This document shows positions 1 to 6,745 of a stretch of DNA of 35,238 bases, one piece after another. Position 1 is the stretch's first letter. Each line of letters begins with the position of its first letter. The stretch is taken from positions 1 to 35,238 of the forward strand of contig JAXIPA010000189.1 of NCBI GenBank assembly GCA_045403145.1, written 5' to 3'. The notes under the pieces were generated by a model. That model ran no database searches. It was not told where the DNA came from and saw only the letters and a program-made list of their open reading frames with translations. This DNA comes from JAJYKN01 sp045403145 (GTDB taxonomy: Bacteria > Nitrospirota > UBA9217). Position numbers and translations under genes: made by a program.

Positions 1-2027
1 ATTCCATGGACGAGATTTTCGAGTCCGTGAAGAACGCGGCGCTTATTCACAAGTCCGGCGGCGGCACGGGCTTCTCCTTCTCGCGCATCCGGCCAAAGAA
101 CGATGTGGTCAAATCCACGAAGGGCGTCTCGTCCGGCCCCATTTCGTTCATGACCGTGTTCGACGCGGCCACGGAGACGGTGAAGCAGGGCGGCACACGC
201 CGGGGGGCCAACATGGGCATCCTCTCGGTGGACCACCCGGACATCCTGGATTTCGTCACCTGCAAGCAGAAGAACGACCGGTTGAACAACTTCAACATCT
301 CCGTCGCCATGACCGACACGTTCATGGACGCCGTGGACAGGGACGGCGAGTACGACCTGGTCTCTCCGCGCGGCAAGGCCGTGGTGAAAAGGCTCCAGGC
401 GCGCAAGGTGTTCGATACCATCGTGAACATGGCCTGGAAGAACGGCGACCCGGGCATCATCTTCCTGGACCGCATCAACCAGTACAACCCCACGCCGCAC
501 GTGGGCATGGTGGAGTCCACCAACCCCTGCGGCGAACAGCCGCTGCTTCCGTACGAGTCCTGCAACCTGGGCTCGATCAACCTGGCGAAGATGCTTGCGA
601 AGCACAGCAAGGCGATCGACTTCGACAAGCTTCGCCACACGGTCCGGCAGGCGGTCCACTTCCTCGATAACGTGATCGACGTCAACCGGTATCCGATAGA
701 TAAAATCTCCGAAATGACCCGCGCAAACCGCAAGATCGGGCTCGGTGTCATGGGTTTCGCGGACATGCTGCTGGAGATGGGCGTCCCCTACAACTCCGAC
801 GAGGCAGTGCGGACCGGCGAGACGGTGATGAAGTTCATCACCGACGAGGGCCGCGGGATGAGCCGGGAACTCGCCGGGGAGCGCGGGGCCTTCCCGAACT
901 TCACGGGCAGCATCTATGACAAGCCGGGCCAGGCGCCGATCAGGAACGCGACGGTCACGACCATCGCGCCGACCGGCACGCTTTCGATCATCGCCGGCTG
1001 CTCCAGCGGCATCGAGCCGATGTTCGGCCTCACCTTCATCAGGAAGGTTCTTGACGGCACGGAGATGCTCGAAGTGAACCCCGTGTTCGAGCGCGCGGCC
1101 AAGGCGCGGGGCTTCTATTCCGACGAACTCATGAAGGAGATCGCCGAGCACGGCGGATGCACGAACGTCCCGACGGTGCCCCAGGACGTGCAGCGCGTGT
1201 TCGTCACGGCCCACGACATCATCCCCGAGTGGCACATCCGGATGCAGGCCGCATTCCAGAAGCATACCGACAACGCCGTGTCCAAGACCGTGAACTTCCC
1301 GCACAGCGCCTCGCAGAAGGACGTCGAGAAAGTCTATTTGCTGGCCTACAAGACGGGCTGCAAGGGCGTCACGATCTACCGCGACGGGTCCCGCGACGAA
1401 CAGGTGCTCAGTACGGGAGCCACGGAAAAGGCGCGTAAGGCGGCGGCCCATCCGGTGACGGTAGCCTCGGCCTCGCCCGAACTGGCCGAGGAGAAGAAAC
1501 CCCGGAGCCGTCCGGCCCTCACCCACGGCGTCACCCAGAAGCTCCCCACGGGCTGCGGCAACCTCTACATTACGATCAACGAAGACGAGGAAGGCATCTG
1601 CGAGGTCTTCTCGACCATGGGCAAGTCCGGCGGGTGCGCCGCGAGCCAGTCCGAGGCCGTCTCCCGCATGGTCTCGCTCGCGCTCCGGTCCGGCGTGTCC
1701 CTTGATTCCATCATTAAACAGGTGAAGGGCATCCGCTGCCCATCGCCGGCATGGGGCGAGGGCGGTTCCATCCTGTCCTGCCCCGATGCCATCGGCAGGG
1801 CGCTTGAGCGATATACCAAGGACCATGCAGGCCCTCGTCAGCACCACAATAAGGCCAAGGCCGCTTCCGCCCTTCCCACCGTCGGCTATGCCTCGACCGA
1901 TTGCGCCCATGGGGGAAACACGAACCATCTCGGCCTTTGCCCCGAATGCCCGGACTGCGGCGGGCTCCTGGAGTTCGGAGAAGGCTGCGCCTTCTGCCGT
2001 GGTTGCGGGTTCTCGAAGTGCGGGTAG
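1..2027 (+). CDS. nrdJ: Vitamin B12-dependent (class II) ribonucleotide reductase, 5' end cut off by window
   Basis: Reduces ribonucleotides to deoxyribonucleotides with adenosylcobalamin as radical source, so DNA precursor synthesis does not need oxygen. The frame is open to the window edge (first whole codon at 3), and the visible part begins inside the catalytic barrel at the HKSGGGTGFSFSRLRP-like stretch, so the start lies upstream. Visible marks: the N-x-C-x-E motif as NPCGE (Cys codon 528-530), which carries the thiyl-radical Cys in this enzyme class, and CNLGSINL, which carries a redox Cys. A TSCPD domain follows (roughly residues 505-580 of the visible part). The C-terminus is Cys-rich (CPECPDCGG, then CAFCRGCG), a zinc-ribbon tail typical of long NrdJ proteins that helps re-reduce the active site. 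No hairpin terminator directly follows the stop. Confidence 0.95.
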   Translation, partial: SMDEIFESVKNAALIHKSGGGTGFSFSRIRPKNDVVKSTKGVSSGPISFMTVFDAATETVKQGGTRRGANMGILSVDHPDILDFVTCKQKNDRLNNFNISVAMTDTFMDAVDRDGEYDLVSPRGKAVVKRLQARKVFDTIVNMAWKNGDPGIIFLDRINQYNPTPHVGMVESTNPCGEQPLLPYESCNLGSINLAKMLAKHSKAIDFDKLRHTVRQAVHFLDNVIDVNRYPIDKISEMTRANRKIGLGVMGFADMLLEMGVPYNSDEAVRTGETVMKFITDEGRGMSRELAGERGAFPNFTGSIYDKPGQAPIRNATVTTIAPTGTLSIIAGCSSGIEPMFGLTFIRKVLDGTEMLEVNPVFERAAKARGFYSDELMKEIAEHGGCTNVPTVPQDVQRVFVTAHDIIPEWHIRMQAAFQKHTDNAVSKTVNFPHSASQKDVEKVYLLAYKTGCKGVTIYRDGSRDEQVLSTGATEKARKAAAHPVTVASASPELAEEKKPRSRPALTHGVTQKLPTGCGNLYITINEDEEGICEVFSTMGKSGGCAASQSEAVSRMVSLALRSGVSLDSIIKQVKGIRCPSPAWGEGGSILSCPDAIGRALERYTKDHAGPRQHHNKAKAASALPTVGYASTDCAHGGNTNHLGLCPECPDCGGLLEFGEGCAFCRGCGFSKCG

Positions 2028-2037
2028 TATCCGTACA

Positions 2038-2134
2038 GGAGCCAGAAGTCAGCATCCAGGAGCCAGAATCAGGAAACCTGGAATGAGAAGAGCCCCGGAT
2101 GTCTTCTGACTACTGTCTCCTGGCTACTGACTCC
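2038..2134. repeat. Degenerate intergenic inverted repeat between nrdJ and the 63-aa gene
   Basis: The left arm contains AGGAGCCAGAAGTCAG and CAGGAGCCAGAATCAGG; the right arm contains CTGACTACTGTCTCCTGG and CTACTGACTCCT, so the two sides can pair imperfectly. It looks like a low-complexity palindromic element of the dispersed intergenic type. No coding signal is seen in it. Confidence 0.5.
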
Positions 2135-2153
2135 TATTAATTAAGGAGATTTT

Positions 2154-2345
2154 ATGACGCTTGAAGACGTGATCCTGGAGCTCTACCGGCTCGCAGAGTC
2201 AAAAAACTGGGACGGAAAAGCCACGGATGAAGCCCTTTCCGTCGCGATCGAAGGCCTGGAAAAGATCTGGGAATTGAAACAGGCGGACCAGAGGAGGGCG
2301 GCGATGGTCAACGCGAACAGGAAGCAGCCCCGGGTGTGGTGTTAG
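2154..2345 (+). CDS. Small conserved-looking protein of unknown function (63 aa)
   Basis: I do not recognise a family. The protein is acidic and helical in its first two thirds (MTLEDVILELYRLAES...) and basic near the end (ADQRRAAMVNANRKQPR), with a terminal Trp-Cys. It has a good ribosome-binding site, AAGGAG at 2143-2148, five bases before the ATG. It sits 126 bp downstream of nrdJ after the inverted repeat and just before the promoter of the H1-like gene, so it may be cotranscribed with nrdJ. Its codon choice and GC content match the neighbours, which together with the ribosome-binding site supports a real gene. Confidence 0.6.
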   Translation: MTLEDVILELYRLAESKNWDGKATDEALSVAIEGLEKIWELKQADQRRAAMVNANRKQPRVWC

Positions 2346-2364
2346 GCCTCTTTTGCAAAAAAAC

Positions 2365-2393
2365 TTGACATTTGTTCGGGATGACTCTACAGT
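2365..2393 (+). promoter_or_regulatory. Sigma70-type promoter for the desulforedoxin/H1-like gene
   Basis: TTGACA at 2365-2370, 17-bp spacer, TACAGT at 2388-2393. Transcription would begin near 2400, leaving a leader of about 140 nt before the ATG at 2541. Confidence 0.75.
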
Positions 2394-2400
2394 TACAGTT

Positions 2401-2540
2401 AAAGAAAAAAAGTGCTGCCCCGGCGCGGGTGACTGCGGTTTTCGCGGCCCCCTGAAGACGGGGTGAAGTTCCCCGGCCAAGAGCGCTATTCAGCCCGTGT
2501 CATAACGGGTCATCAGCTTATTTCAAGGAGGGCAACGCGT
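2401..2540 (+). promoter_or_regulatory. Structured 5' leader of the H1-like gene
   Basis: This 140-nt GC-rich leader contains several possible hairpins: CTGCG/CGCGG around a TTTT loop near 2432, CCCC/GGGG near 2449-2463, an alternative CGGGG/CCCCG pair near 2458-2474 that reuses the same G-run, and CCCG/CGGG near 2493-2510. The two middle stems are mutually exclusive, which is what a switch or attenuator would need. It ends with a strong AAGGAGG at 2525-2531. I could not match it to a riboswitch class by eye. Confidence 0.4.
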
Positions 2541-2879
2541 ATGGCTATTGAGAGGATCGTGCAGTACGGGTGCAAAGTGTGCGGCAGAAGAATCGACGTG
2601 ACGAGGTCCGGCGACATATACGAGGAACCGGTTTATTGCTGCGGTCTGGAAACGGCCGAAGTCAACGTACCGGAAGCGCCTTCCGCGCCGGCGGTGAAGA
2701 AAAAAGCGGTGAAAAAAGCGGCAACGAAGAAGCCTGCAAAAAAGGCAAAGAAAAAGGCGATAACGAAGAAAGCCGCAAAGAAAAAGGCCACAAAGAAAAA
2801 GGCCACAAAGAAAAAAGCAACCAAGAAGAAGGCGGCCAAAAAGGCGGTAAAAAAGAAAGCGACCAAGAAAAGAAGATAA
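2541..2879 (+). CDS. Desulforedoxin-like metal-binding domain fused to a lysine-rich histone H1-like tail (112 aa)
   Basis: The N-terminus (residues 8-40) carries Cys11-x2-Cys14, then Cys33-Cys34-Gly, the same order as desulforedoxin (CxxC, then adjacent CC-G), so it probably binds one iron or zinc ion. From about residue 52 the protein is almost purely Lys and Ala with some Thr, built on KKATK-type pentapeptides, as in bacterial histone H1-like and AlgP-type proteins that bind nucleic acid. The start at 2541 is chosen because AAGGAGG lies 9 bases upstream; an upstream in-frame ATG at 2463 lies inside the leader. It has its own promoter and a strong terminator, so it is a single-gene unit. 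A nucleoid or RNA-binding role is inferred from the tail; the metal domain suggests redox or metal sensing but this is not shown. Confidence 0.75.
   Translation: MAIERIVQYGCKVCGRRIDVTRSGDIYEEPVYCCGLETAEVNVPEAPSAPAVKKKAVKKAATKKPAKKAKKKAITKKAAKKKATKKKATKKKATKKKAAKKAVKKKATKKRR
2772..2831 (+). repeat. 15-bp tandem repeat coding the Lys/Ala tail
   Basis: Four successive 15-bp units (2772, 2787, 2802, 2817) of the form GCCACAAAGAAAAAG encode A-(A/T)-K-K-K. The second and third units differ by only one base, so copy number may vary by slippage. Confidence 0.8.
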
Positions 2880-2901
2880 GGTACGCTTACGACCAACCAG
2901 G

Positions 2902-2930
2902 GGCTTCCGGATTATCCGGAAGCCTTTTTT
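2902..2930 (+). terminator. Rho-independent terminator after the H1-like gene
   Basis: Perfect 10-bp stem GGCTTCCGGA / TCCGGAAGCC with a 3-nt loop, followed by six T residues. Confidence 0.9.
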
Positions 2931-3008
2931 CGTGGCGGAGCCGGGCCGAAATCCGCTGATCATTTATTTACGTTGACTAATCATACCTGACGATTTAGGA
3001 TTCAGTCC

Positions 3009-3785
3009 ATGAACAGTACGGCACAGATGGAACACGACATCCGGAGGCTTGCGGGCAGGGCCATCGGGGACTTCGGCCTGATCGCGGACCACGACCGCAT
3101 CCTCGTTGCGCTGTCGGGAGGCAAGGACAGCTGGACGCTGCTCCATATCCTGGAGAGCCTCCGCAGGCGCGCGCCGGTGACATTCTCGCTCATTCCGGTC
3201 ACGGTCCATCCGGGTTTTCCCGGCTTTCAAACGCAACTCATCGAAGACGAGCTGCGTTCGCGCGGCTTTGCGTGCCGGGTCGTCCACGCGCCCATCCATA
3301 AGCTTATGCTCGAGAAGCTCATGCCCGACGAGACGCCCTGCGCGCTCTGCGCCCGGCTCAAGCGCGGCGTTCTGTACACCCAGGCGCGTGAGCTGGGGTG
3401 CACGAAGATCGCCCTCGGCCACCACCGCGACGATTTCATCGAGACGCTCCTCCTCAATCAGTTTTACAACGGAAAGATCAAAGCCATGGCGCCGCTCCTC
3501 CGCGCCGATGACGGGACGAATGTGGTGATCCGGCCCCTGGTCTATGTTCCCGAGGACGATATCATCCGTTTTGCCGTACAAGCCGGCTTTCCGATCACCT
3601 GCTGCGCGTGCCCGGCCTGCGGCGATCAGGACCTGAAGCGCGCTAAAATCAAGAACCTGCTTGCTGAGCTGGAGCGCGGGCAGCCGGGCATCAAAGCAAG
3701 CCTCCTCGCCGCGCTGGGAGATGTGGACCACCGGCATCTGCTCGACAAGGCGGGTGAAGAGTGCCGAATTACGAAAGACGAGTGA
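3009..3785 (+). CDS. ttcA: TtcA-family tRNA 2-thiolation enzyme (PP-loop ATPase)
   Basis: TtcA adenylates and thiolates C32 of certain tRNAs using an Fe-S cluster. Seen here: the PP-loop SGGKDS at residues 36-41, Cys111-x2-Cys114 (PCALC) as in the family's cluster-binding pair, a GHHRDDFIET motif near 137-146, and a C-terminal Cys group (198, 199, 201, 204) ending CGDQ, where TtcA has its third ligand. At 258 residues it is shorter than E. coli TtcA (about 310) and close to the compact TtcA/TtuA-like versions, so the exact tRNA target is not certain. There is no obvious ribosome-binding site; a possible promoter (TTGACT at 2973, TAGGAT at 2996) would start transcription almost at the ATG, giving a leaderless message. 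Confidence 0.85.
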   Translation: MNSTAQMEHDIRRLAGRAIGDFGLIADHDRILVALSGGKDSWTLLHILESLRRRAPVTFSLIPVTVHPGFPGFQTQLIEDELRSRGFACRVVHAPIHKLMLEKLMPDETPCALCARLKRGVLYTQARELGCTKIALGHHRDDFIETLLLNQFYNGKIKAMAPLLRADDGTNVVIRPLVYVPEDDIIRFAVQAGFPITCCACPACGDQDLKRAKIKNLLAELERGQPGIKASLLAALGDVDHRHLLDKAGEECRITKDE

Positions 3786-3887
3786 AGGGGAGGGGAAAAC
3801 AACAGAAAAACGCTGCTCGAATTCCCCTGCCTTGTCCGGCATTCGTGATCCGGGTATGCGGGACTCGAATGCTTTCTTCAAAAGTCA

Positions 3888-3917
3888 TTGACATTCGGTG
3901 TACGCGCGGCATATAAT
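3888..3917 (+). promoter_or_regulatory. Consensus sigma70 promoter for the MshEN gene
   Basis: TTGACA at 3888-3893, 18-bp spacer, perfect TATAAT at 3912-3917. Expected start near 3925, about 40 nt before the ATG at 3966. Confidence 0.85.
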
Positions 3918-3965
3918 TTGAAAACGTCAGGGTAGGGCGCTCTTTTTTTCACGGAGGTTGAACCT

Positions 3966-4667
3966 ATGCCCGAGGCCAAGAAGCTCGGCGACATGCTGAA
4001 AGAGGCGGGTCTTATCGATGATTTTCAGCTTCAGTCAGCGCTCTCGCACCAGCGGAGCTGGGGGGGGAAACTGGGTTCCATCCTGATTGAACTGGAATTC
4101 GTCAGGGAGGAAGACGTCGCCCGCGTGATCGCGGAGAAACTCAAGATCCCTTACGTCAATCTGTTCGAGCCTCAAATCCCCGAGGACATCATCAAACTTA
4201 TCAAGTCCGATGTCGCGAAGAAGTATCACGTCGTACCGGCGATGAAGGATAAGGGGGCGCTCCAGCTTGCCATGTCGGACCCCCTTGACATCGAAGCCAT
4301 CGACGCGATCCGCTTCGCCACGGGGTTGAACATAAAACCGACGCTGGCCCTGGAGTCCGAGCTCAGGGACGCCATCAGGAAATATTACGACGGCGAGGAA
4401 ATCGTCCGCAGGCAGAAGCCCTCTTACCCACGGGCGCACACGAGCGGCGGTAAGATGGAAATCATCCGCGGCAGCGATCTTAATATGCAGAAGATGGAAG
4501 GGTCCGGCGCAGACTCGCCCATCCTGTCCAGGGAAGAGTCCGCGCAACAGGCCTTAACGGACAGCAGGGTACGGTTCGACGCGCTCACCGCCCTGCTCAT
4601 CGAGAAAGGGCTGATCACGCGCGAGGAACTGGTCAGCATGATCTACCAGAAAAAGATCGGGCTGTGA
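3966..4667 (+). CDS. Stand-alone MshEN (GspE/PilB N-terminal) domain protein
   Basis: The 233-residue protein is built from the domain that in MshE/PilB-type secretion and pilus ATPases binds c-di-GMP. The first motif copy (residues 6-29) fits the pattern K-L-G-x2-L-x3-G-L-I-x4-L-x2-A-L-x2-Q. The second copy (35-58) begins KLGSIL but has Glu where the final Gln is expected. The MshEN body runs to about residue 145. A variable linker follows, then a short helical repeat (about 195-233) that again resembles the start of an MshEN motif. There is no ATPase domain, so it cannot act as a motor; a c-di-GMP-sensing adaptor is the likely role (inference). GGAGG at 3953-3957 fixes the start. It is followed closely by the DUF1573 gene. 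Confidence 0.8.
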   Translation: MPEAKKLGDMLKEAGLIDDFQLQSALSHQRSWGGKLGSILIELEFVREEDVARVIAEKLKIPYVNLFEPQIPEDIIKLIKSDVAKKYHVVPAMKDKGALQLAMSDPLDIEAIDAIRFATGLNIKPTLALESELRDAIRKYYDGEEIVRRQKPSYPRAHTSGGKMEIIRGSDLNMQKMEGSGADSPILSREESAQQALTDSRVRFDALTALLIEKGLITREELVSMIYQKKIGL

Positions 4668-4759
4668 ACCGAACGCGGGTTGCCCCGGCAAGTCGGGAAG
4701 GCCCTTCAGGGCGAATGAGGGATGAAACGAAGAAGCATCGGCAGGGAGGAAGGTTGGGT

Positions 4760-5155
4760 ATGAAAAAGATCATTGCAGCAACTGTCGTCATGGTGGTAAT
4801 CGGCTTCACCGGGCTGCTTCCGGCCCAGGAAGTGAAAGGGCCGAAGATCGCCGTGAAGGAGATCAGTCACGATTTTGGAAAAGTTGCACAAGGGACGCAG
4901 GTAAGCCATGTCTTCGAGGTCAGCAATGCGGGGACCGAGCCGCTCATCATCGAGCGGGTCCAGACGTCCTGAGGCTGCACCGCCGCGGTGATCAGTTCAG
5001 ATCACCTTGACCCGGGGGCCGTGGGGCAGATTAAGGCGAGCGTGGATACAACCGGCAGGAGCGGACCGCTCATCAAGCACGTGAGCGTCTATTCCAACGA
5101 CCGTACAAACCCCGTGCTTTCGCTCAGCGTGACCCTGGATATTGTTCAAAAATAA
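4760..5155 (+). CDS. DUF1573 family protein with in-frame UGA: probable selenoprotein
   Basis: Read through the TGA at 4970-4972, the frame gives 131 residues with a signal peptide (MKKIIAATVV..., cleaved near PAQE) and one DUF1573 Ig-like domain. The family has a conserved S-C-G-C-T motif; here it reads S-(TGA)-G-C-T, so the stop replaces exactly the first Cys (residue 71). The 60 codons after it still match the family (DPGAVGQIKASVDTTG, VSVYSNDRTNPV) with no frameshift and end at TAA 5153-5155. A SECIS-like hairpin follows the TGA. This pattern is what selenocysteine insertion predicts and is hard to get by decay. The start at 4760 is preceded by AGGAAGG; an upstream in-frame start at 4664 overlaps the previous gene and would precede the signal peptide by 32 residues. 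Function of the family is unknown; export to the periplasm is inferred. Confidence 0.82.
4987..5006 (+). promoter_or_regulatory. Candidate bacterial SECIS hairpin
   Basis: Perfect 7-bp stem GGTGATC / GATCACC closing the loop AGTTCA. Its base is 14 nt after the UGA and the loop begins 21 nt after it. The loop has G-U at positions 2-3, matching the rule that a G lies in the first two loop positions of bacterial SECIS elements. It lies within coding sequence, as bacterial SECIS elements do. Confidence 0.7.
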
Positions 5156-5211
5156 GGAGTTTCCCGTCCCCCGGGCCCCGATCGCCGCTCTTTCGGGGCC
5201 GAACTATTTTC

Positions 5212-5241
5212 TTGACAATTTTCACCGGCATATGCTACTGT
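5212..5241 (+). promoter_or_regulatory. Promoter for the aminotransferase-serA region
   Basis: TTGACA at 5212-5217, 18-bp spacer, TACTGT at 5236-5241. It leaves a long leader of about 210 nt before the ATG at 5457. Confidence 0.6.
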
Positions 5242-5343
5242 CATATGGTTTTTGGCCGGAATCGTTACTAAAGAGAGGCAGTACTACGTTGAAACAGCAC
5301 AGACACCCGCAGTATCCCAGCGACACGCCAACCCCGGGCATAG

Positions 5344-5369
5344 GTCCCGCCCCGGCGGGACTTTAATCT
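5344..5369 (+). terminator. Terminator-like hairpin inside the aminotransferase leader (possible attenuator)
   Basis: 7-bp stem GTCCCGC / GCGGGAC around CCCG, followed by TTTAATCTT. It sits about 100 nt after the predicted transcription start and about 90 nt before the gene. The intervening leader (5250-5343) can also encode a short peptide from TTG at 5290 to TAA at 5365-5367 that runs into the hairpin. I see no known riboswitch core in it. Confidence 0.45.
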
Positions 5370-5456
5370 TCGTCAGCTGAACAATTGCATTATCACCTTT
5401 ATTCTCATACACATTCCGTCGAACGTTTTCGCTCATTATTAATGGAGGATCTACCC

Positions 5457-6593
5457 ATGCAGAAAAAATATCTTTTGGCCCCCGGGCCGACGCCCGTGCC
5501 GCCTGAGGCGCTTTTGGCCATGGCCATGCCGATCATACACCACCGCGCGCCTGATTTTCTGCCGGTGCTCGATTCCGCAAAGAAGGGGCTGCAGTGGCTT
5601 TACCAGACCAAAAACGACGTGCTTATCCTGTGCTCCACCGGGACCGGGGGCATGGTCGGCTCGGTGAACAACTTTCTGAACCCCGGTGACGATGTGCTGG
5701 TGGTGAACGGCGGCAAGTTCGGCGAACGCTGGACCAAGATCTGCCAGGCCTACGGCATGAAGGTCGAAGAGCAGCTCGTGGAGTGGGGTTACGCGGCGAA
5801 GCCGGAGCTGGTAGAAGCAGCGCTCAGGAAGAACCCGAAGATCAAGGCCGTGTTCGTCCAGGCCAACGAGACCTCCACCGGAGTGTACCACGACGTCAAA
5901 TCGATCGCGGCGGTCGTCAGGAAGACCGACGCGCTCTTTGTCGTCGATGCGATCTCGGCCCTCGTTGCCCATGACATCAAAACGGACGAGTGGGGGATCG
6001 ACGTGCTGATCGGCGGCTCGCAGAAGGGCGTGATGCTGCCTCCCGGCCTCGCCTTCGTGTCCGTCTCCGACAAGGCATGGAAGATGGCCGATACGGCAAA
6101 GTCGCCGAAATTCTATTTCAACTTCAAGAAGGAGCGCGAAAATCTCGCCAAGAACCAGACGAACTTCACCTCGGCGGTCACGCTCATCATCGGCCTCAAC
6201 GCCAGCATCAAGATGCTTCAGGACGAGGGGCTGGAGAACGTGTTTGCCCGCCATGAGAGGCTCGCCAGGGCGACCCGAGCGGCGGCGGGGGCGCTCGGCC
6301 TCAAGCTCTTCCCGAAAGAGAGCCCGAGCAACGCGCTTACGGCCATCGAGGCGCCGGCGGGCGTCGACGGCCAGGCGATCTATAAAGATTTGCGTGTAAA
6401 GTACGGCATCACCGGCGCGGGCGGCCAGGACCAGCTCAAGGGCAAGATCTTCCGCATTGCGCATCTGGGCTATGCCGACACCTTCGACGTGATCACGGCC
6501 ATTGCGGGCATCGAGATGGTCCTCAAAGGCCTGGGCCACCCGGTAAAGCTCGGCACGGGTGTGGCCGCGGCGCAGGAAATACTCATGAAATAA
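5457..6593 (+). CDS. Class V PLP-dependent aminotransferase (serine-pyruvate/alanine-glyoxylate type)
   Basis: This 378-residue protein begins with the family's LLAPGPTPVP motif and has the PLP-binding Lys in GGSQKGVMLPPGL. Family members interconvert serine, alanine or aspartate with glyoxylate, pyruvate or a similar keto acid. It lies 152 bp upstream of serA in the same direction. That pairing suggests it supplies the transamination step of serine synthesis in place of SerC; the substrate is an inference. The ATG at 5457 follows GGAGG at 5444-5448 with good spacing; an in-frame ATG at 5442 and a further one at 5385 are less likely. Codon use matches the core chromosome. Confidence 0.85.
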   Translation: MQKKYLLAPGPTPVPPEALLAMAMPIIHHRAPDFLPVLDSAKKGLQWLYQTKNDVLILCSTGTGGMVGSVNNFLNPGDDVLVVNGGKFGERWTKICQAYGMKVEEQLVEWGYAAKPELVEAALRKNPKIKAVFVQANETSTGVYHDVKSIAAVVRKTDALFVVDAISALVAHDIKTDEWGIDVLIGGSQKGVMLPPGLAFVSVSDKAWKMADTAKSPKFYFNFKKERENLAKNQTNFTSAVTLIIGLNASIKMLQDEGLENVFARHERLARATRAAAGALGLKLFPKESPSNALTAIEAPAGVDGQAIYKDLRVKYGITGAGGQDQLKGKIFRIAHLGYADTFDVITAIAGIEMVLKGLGHPVKLGTGVAAAQEILMK

Positions 6594-6599
6594 TTTTTT

Positions 6600-6723
6600 A
6601 ACCACGGGTCCGGCTGCGCCGGACACACAGATGATCACAGATAAAAAAAGAAGCAGCTAAGAGAAATTTATTTTTCTACTCTTTTGCTTTATCGGGGTTG
6701 CCTTACCGTGTTCATCCGTGGTT
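6600..6723. repeat. Intergenic inverted repeat, CACGGAT family (copy 1)
   Basis: AACCACGG at 6600-6607 pairs with CCGTGGTT at 6716-6723; just inside, GTCCGGC/GCCGGAC forms a small hairpin, and CACAGATGATCACAGAT and GTGTTCATCCG are also present. A related element lies at 18614-18745. It separates the aminotransferase and serA genes. Confidence 0.6.
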
Positions 6724-6745
6724 ACATCAGGTTTTAGGAGGATTC

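Noticed and set aside
2401..2540. ZTP (pfl) riboswitch in the H1-like leader
   Set aside because: GGGTGACTGCGG and CAAGAGCGC recall parts of that motif, but the conserved core segments and spacing do not fit, and the downstream gene is not one usually controlled by ZTP.
4664..4972. Reading the DUF1573 gene as a 102-residue protein ending at TGA 4970, or as a pseudogene
   Set aside because: The family domain continues in frame for 60 codons after the TGA without any other damage, and the TGA replaces a conserved Cys. The upstream start at 4664 overlaps the MshEN gene and precedes a proper signal-peptide start with its own ribosome-binding site.
5142..5366. 74-residue plus-strand frame across the aminotransferase leader
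   Set aside because: It overlaps the end of the DUF1573 gene, the promoter and the hairpin, and shows no protein-like sequence.
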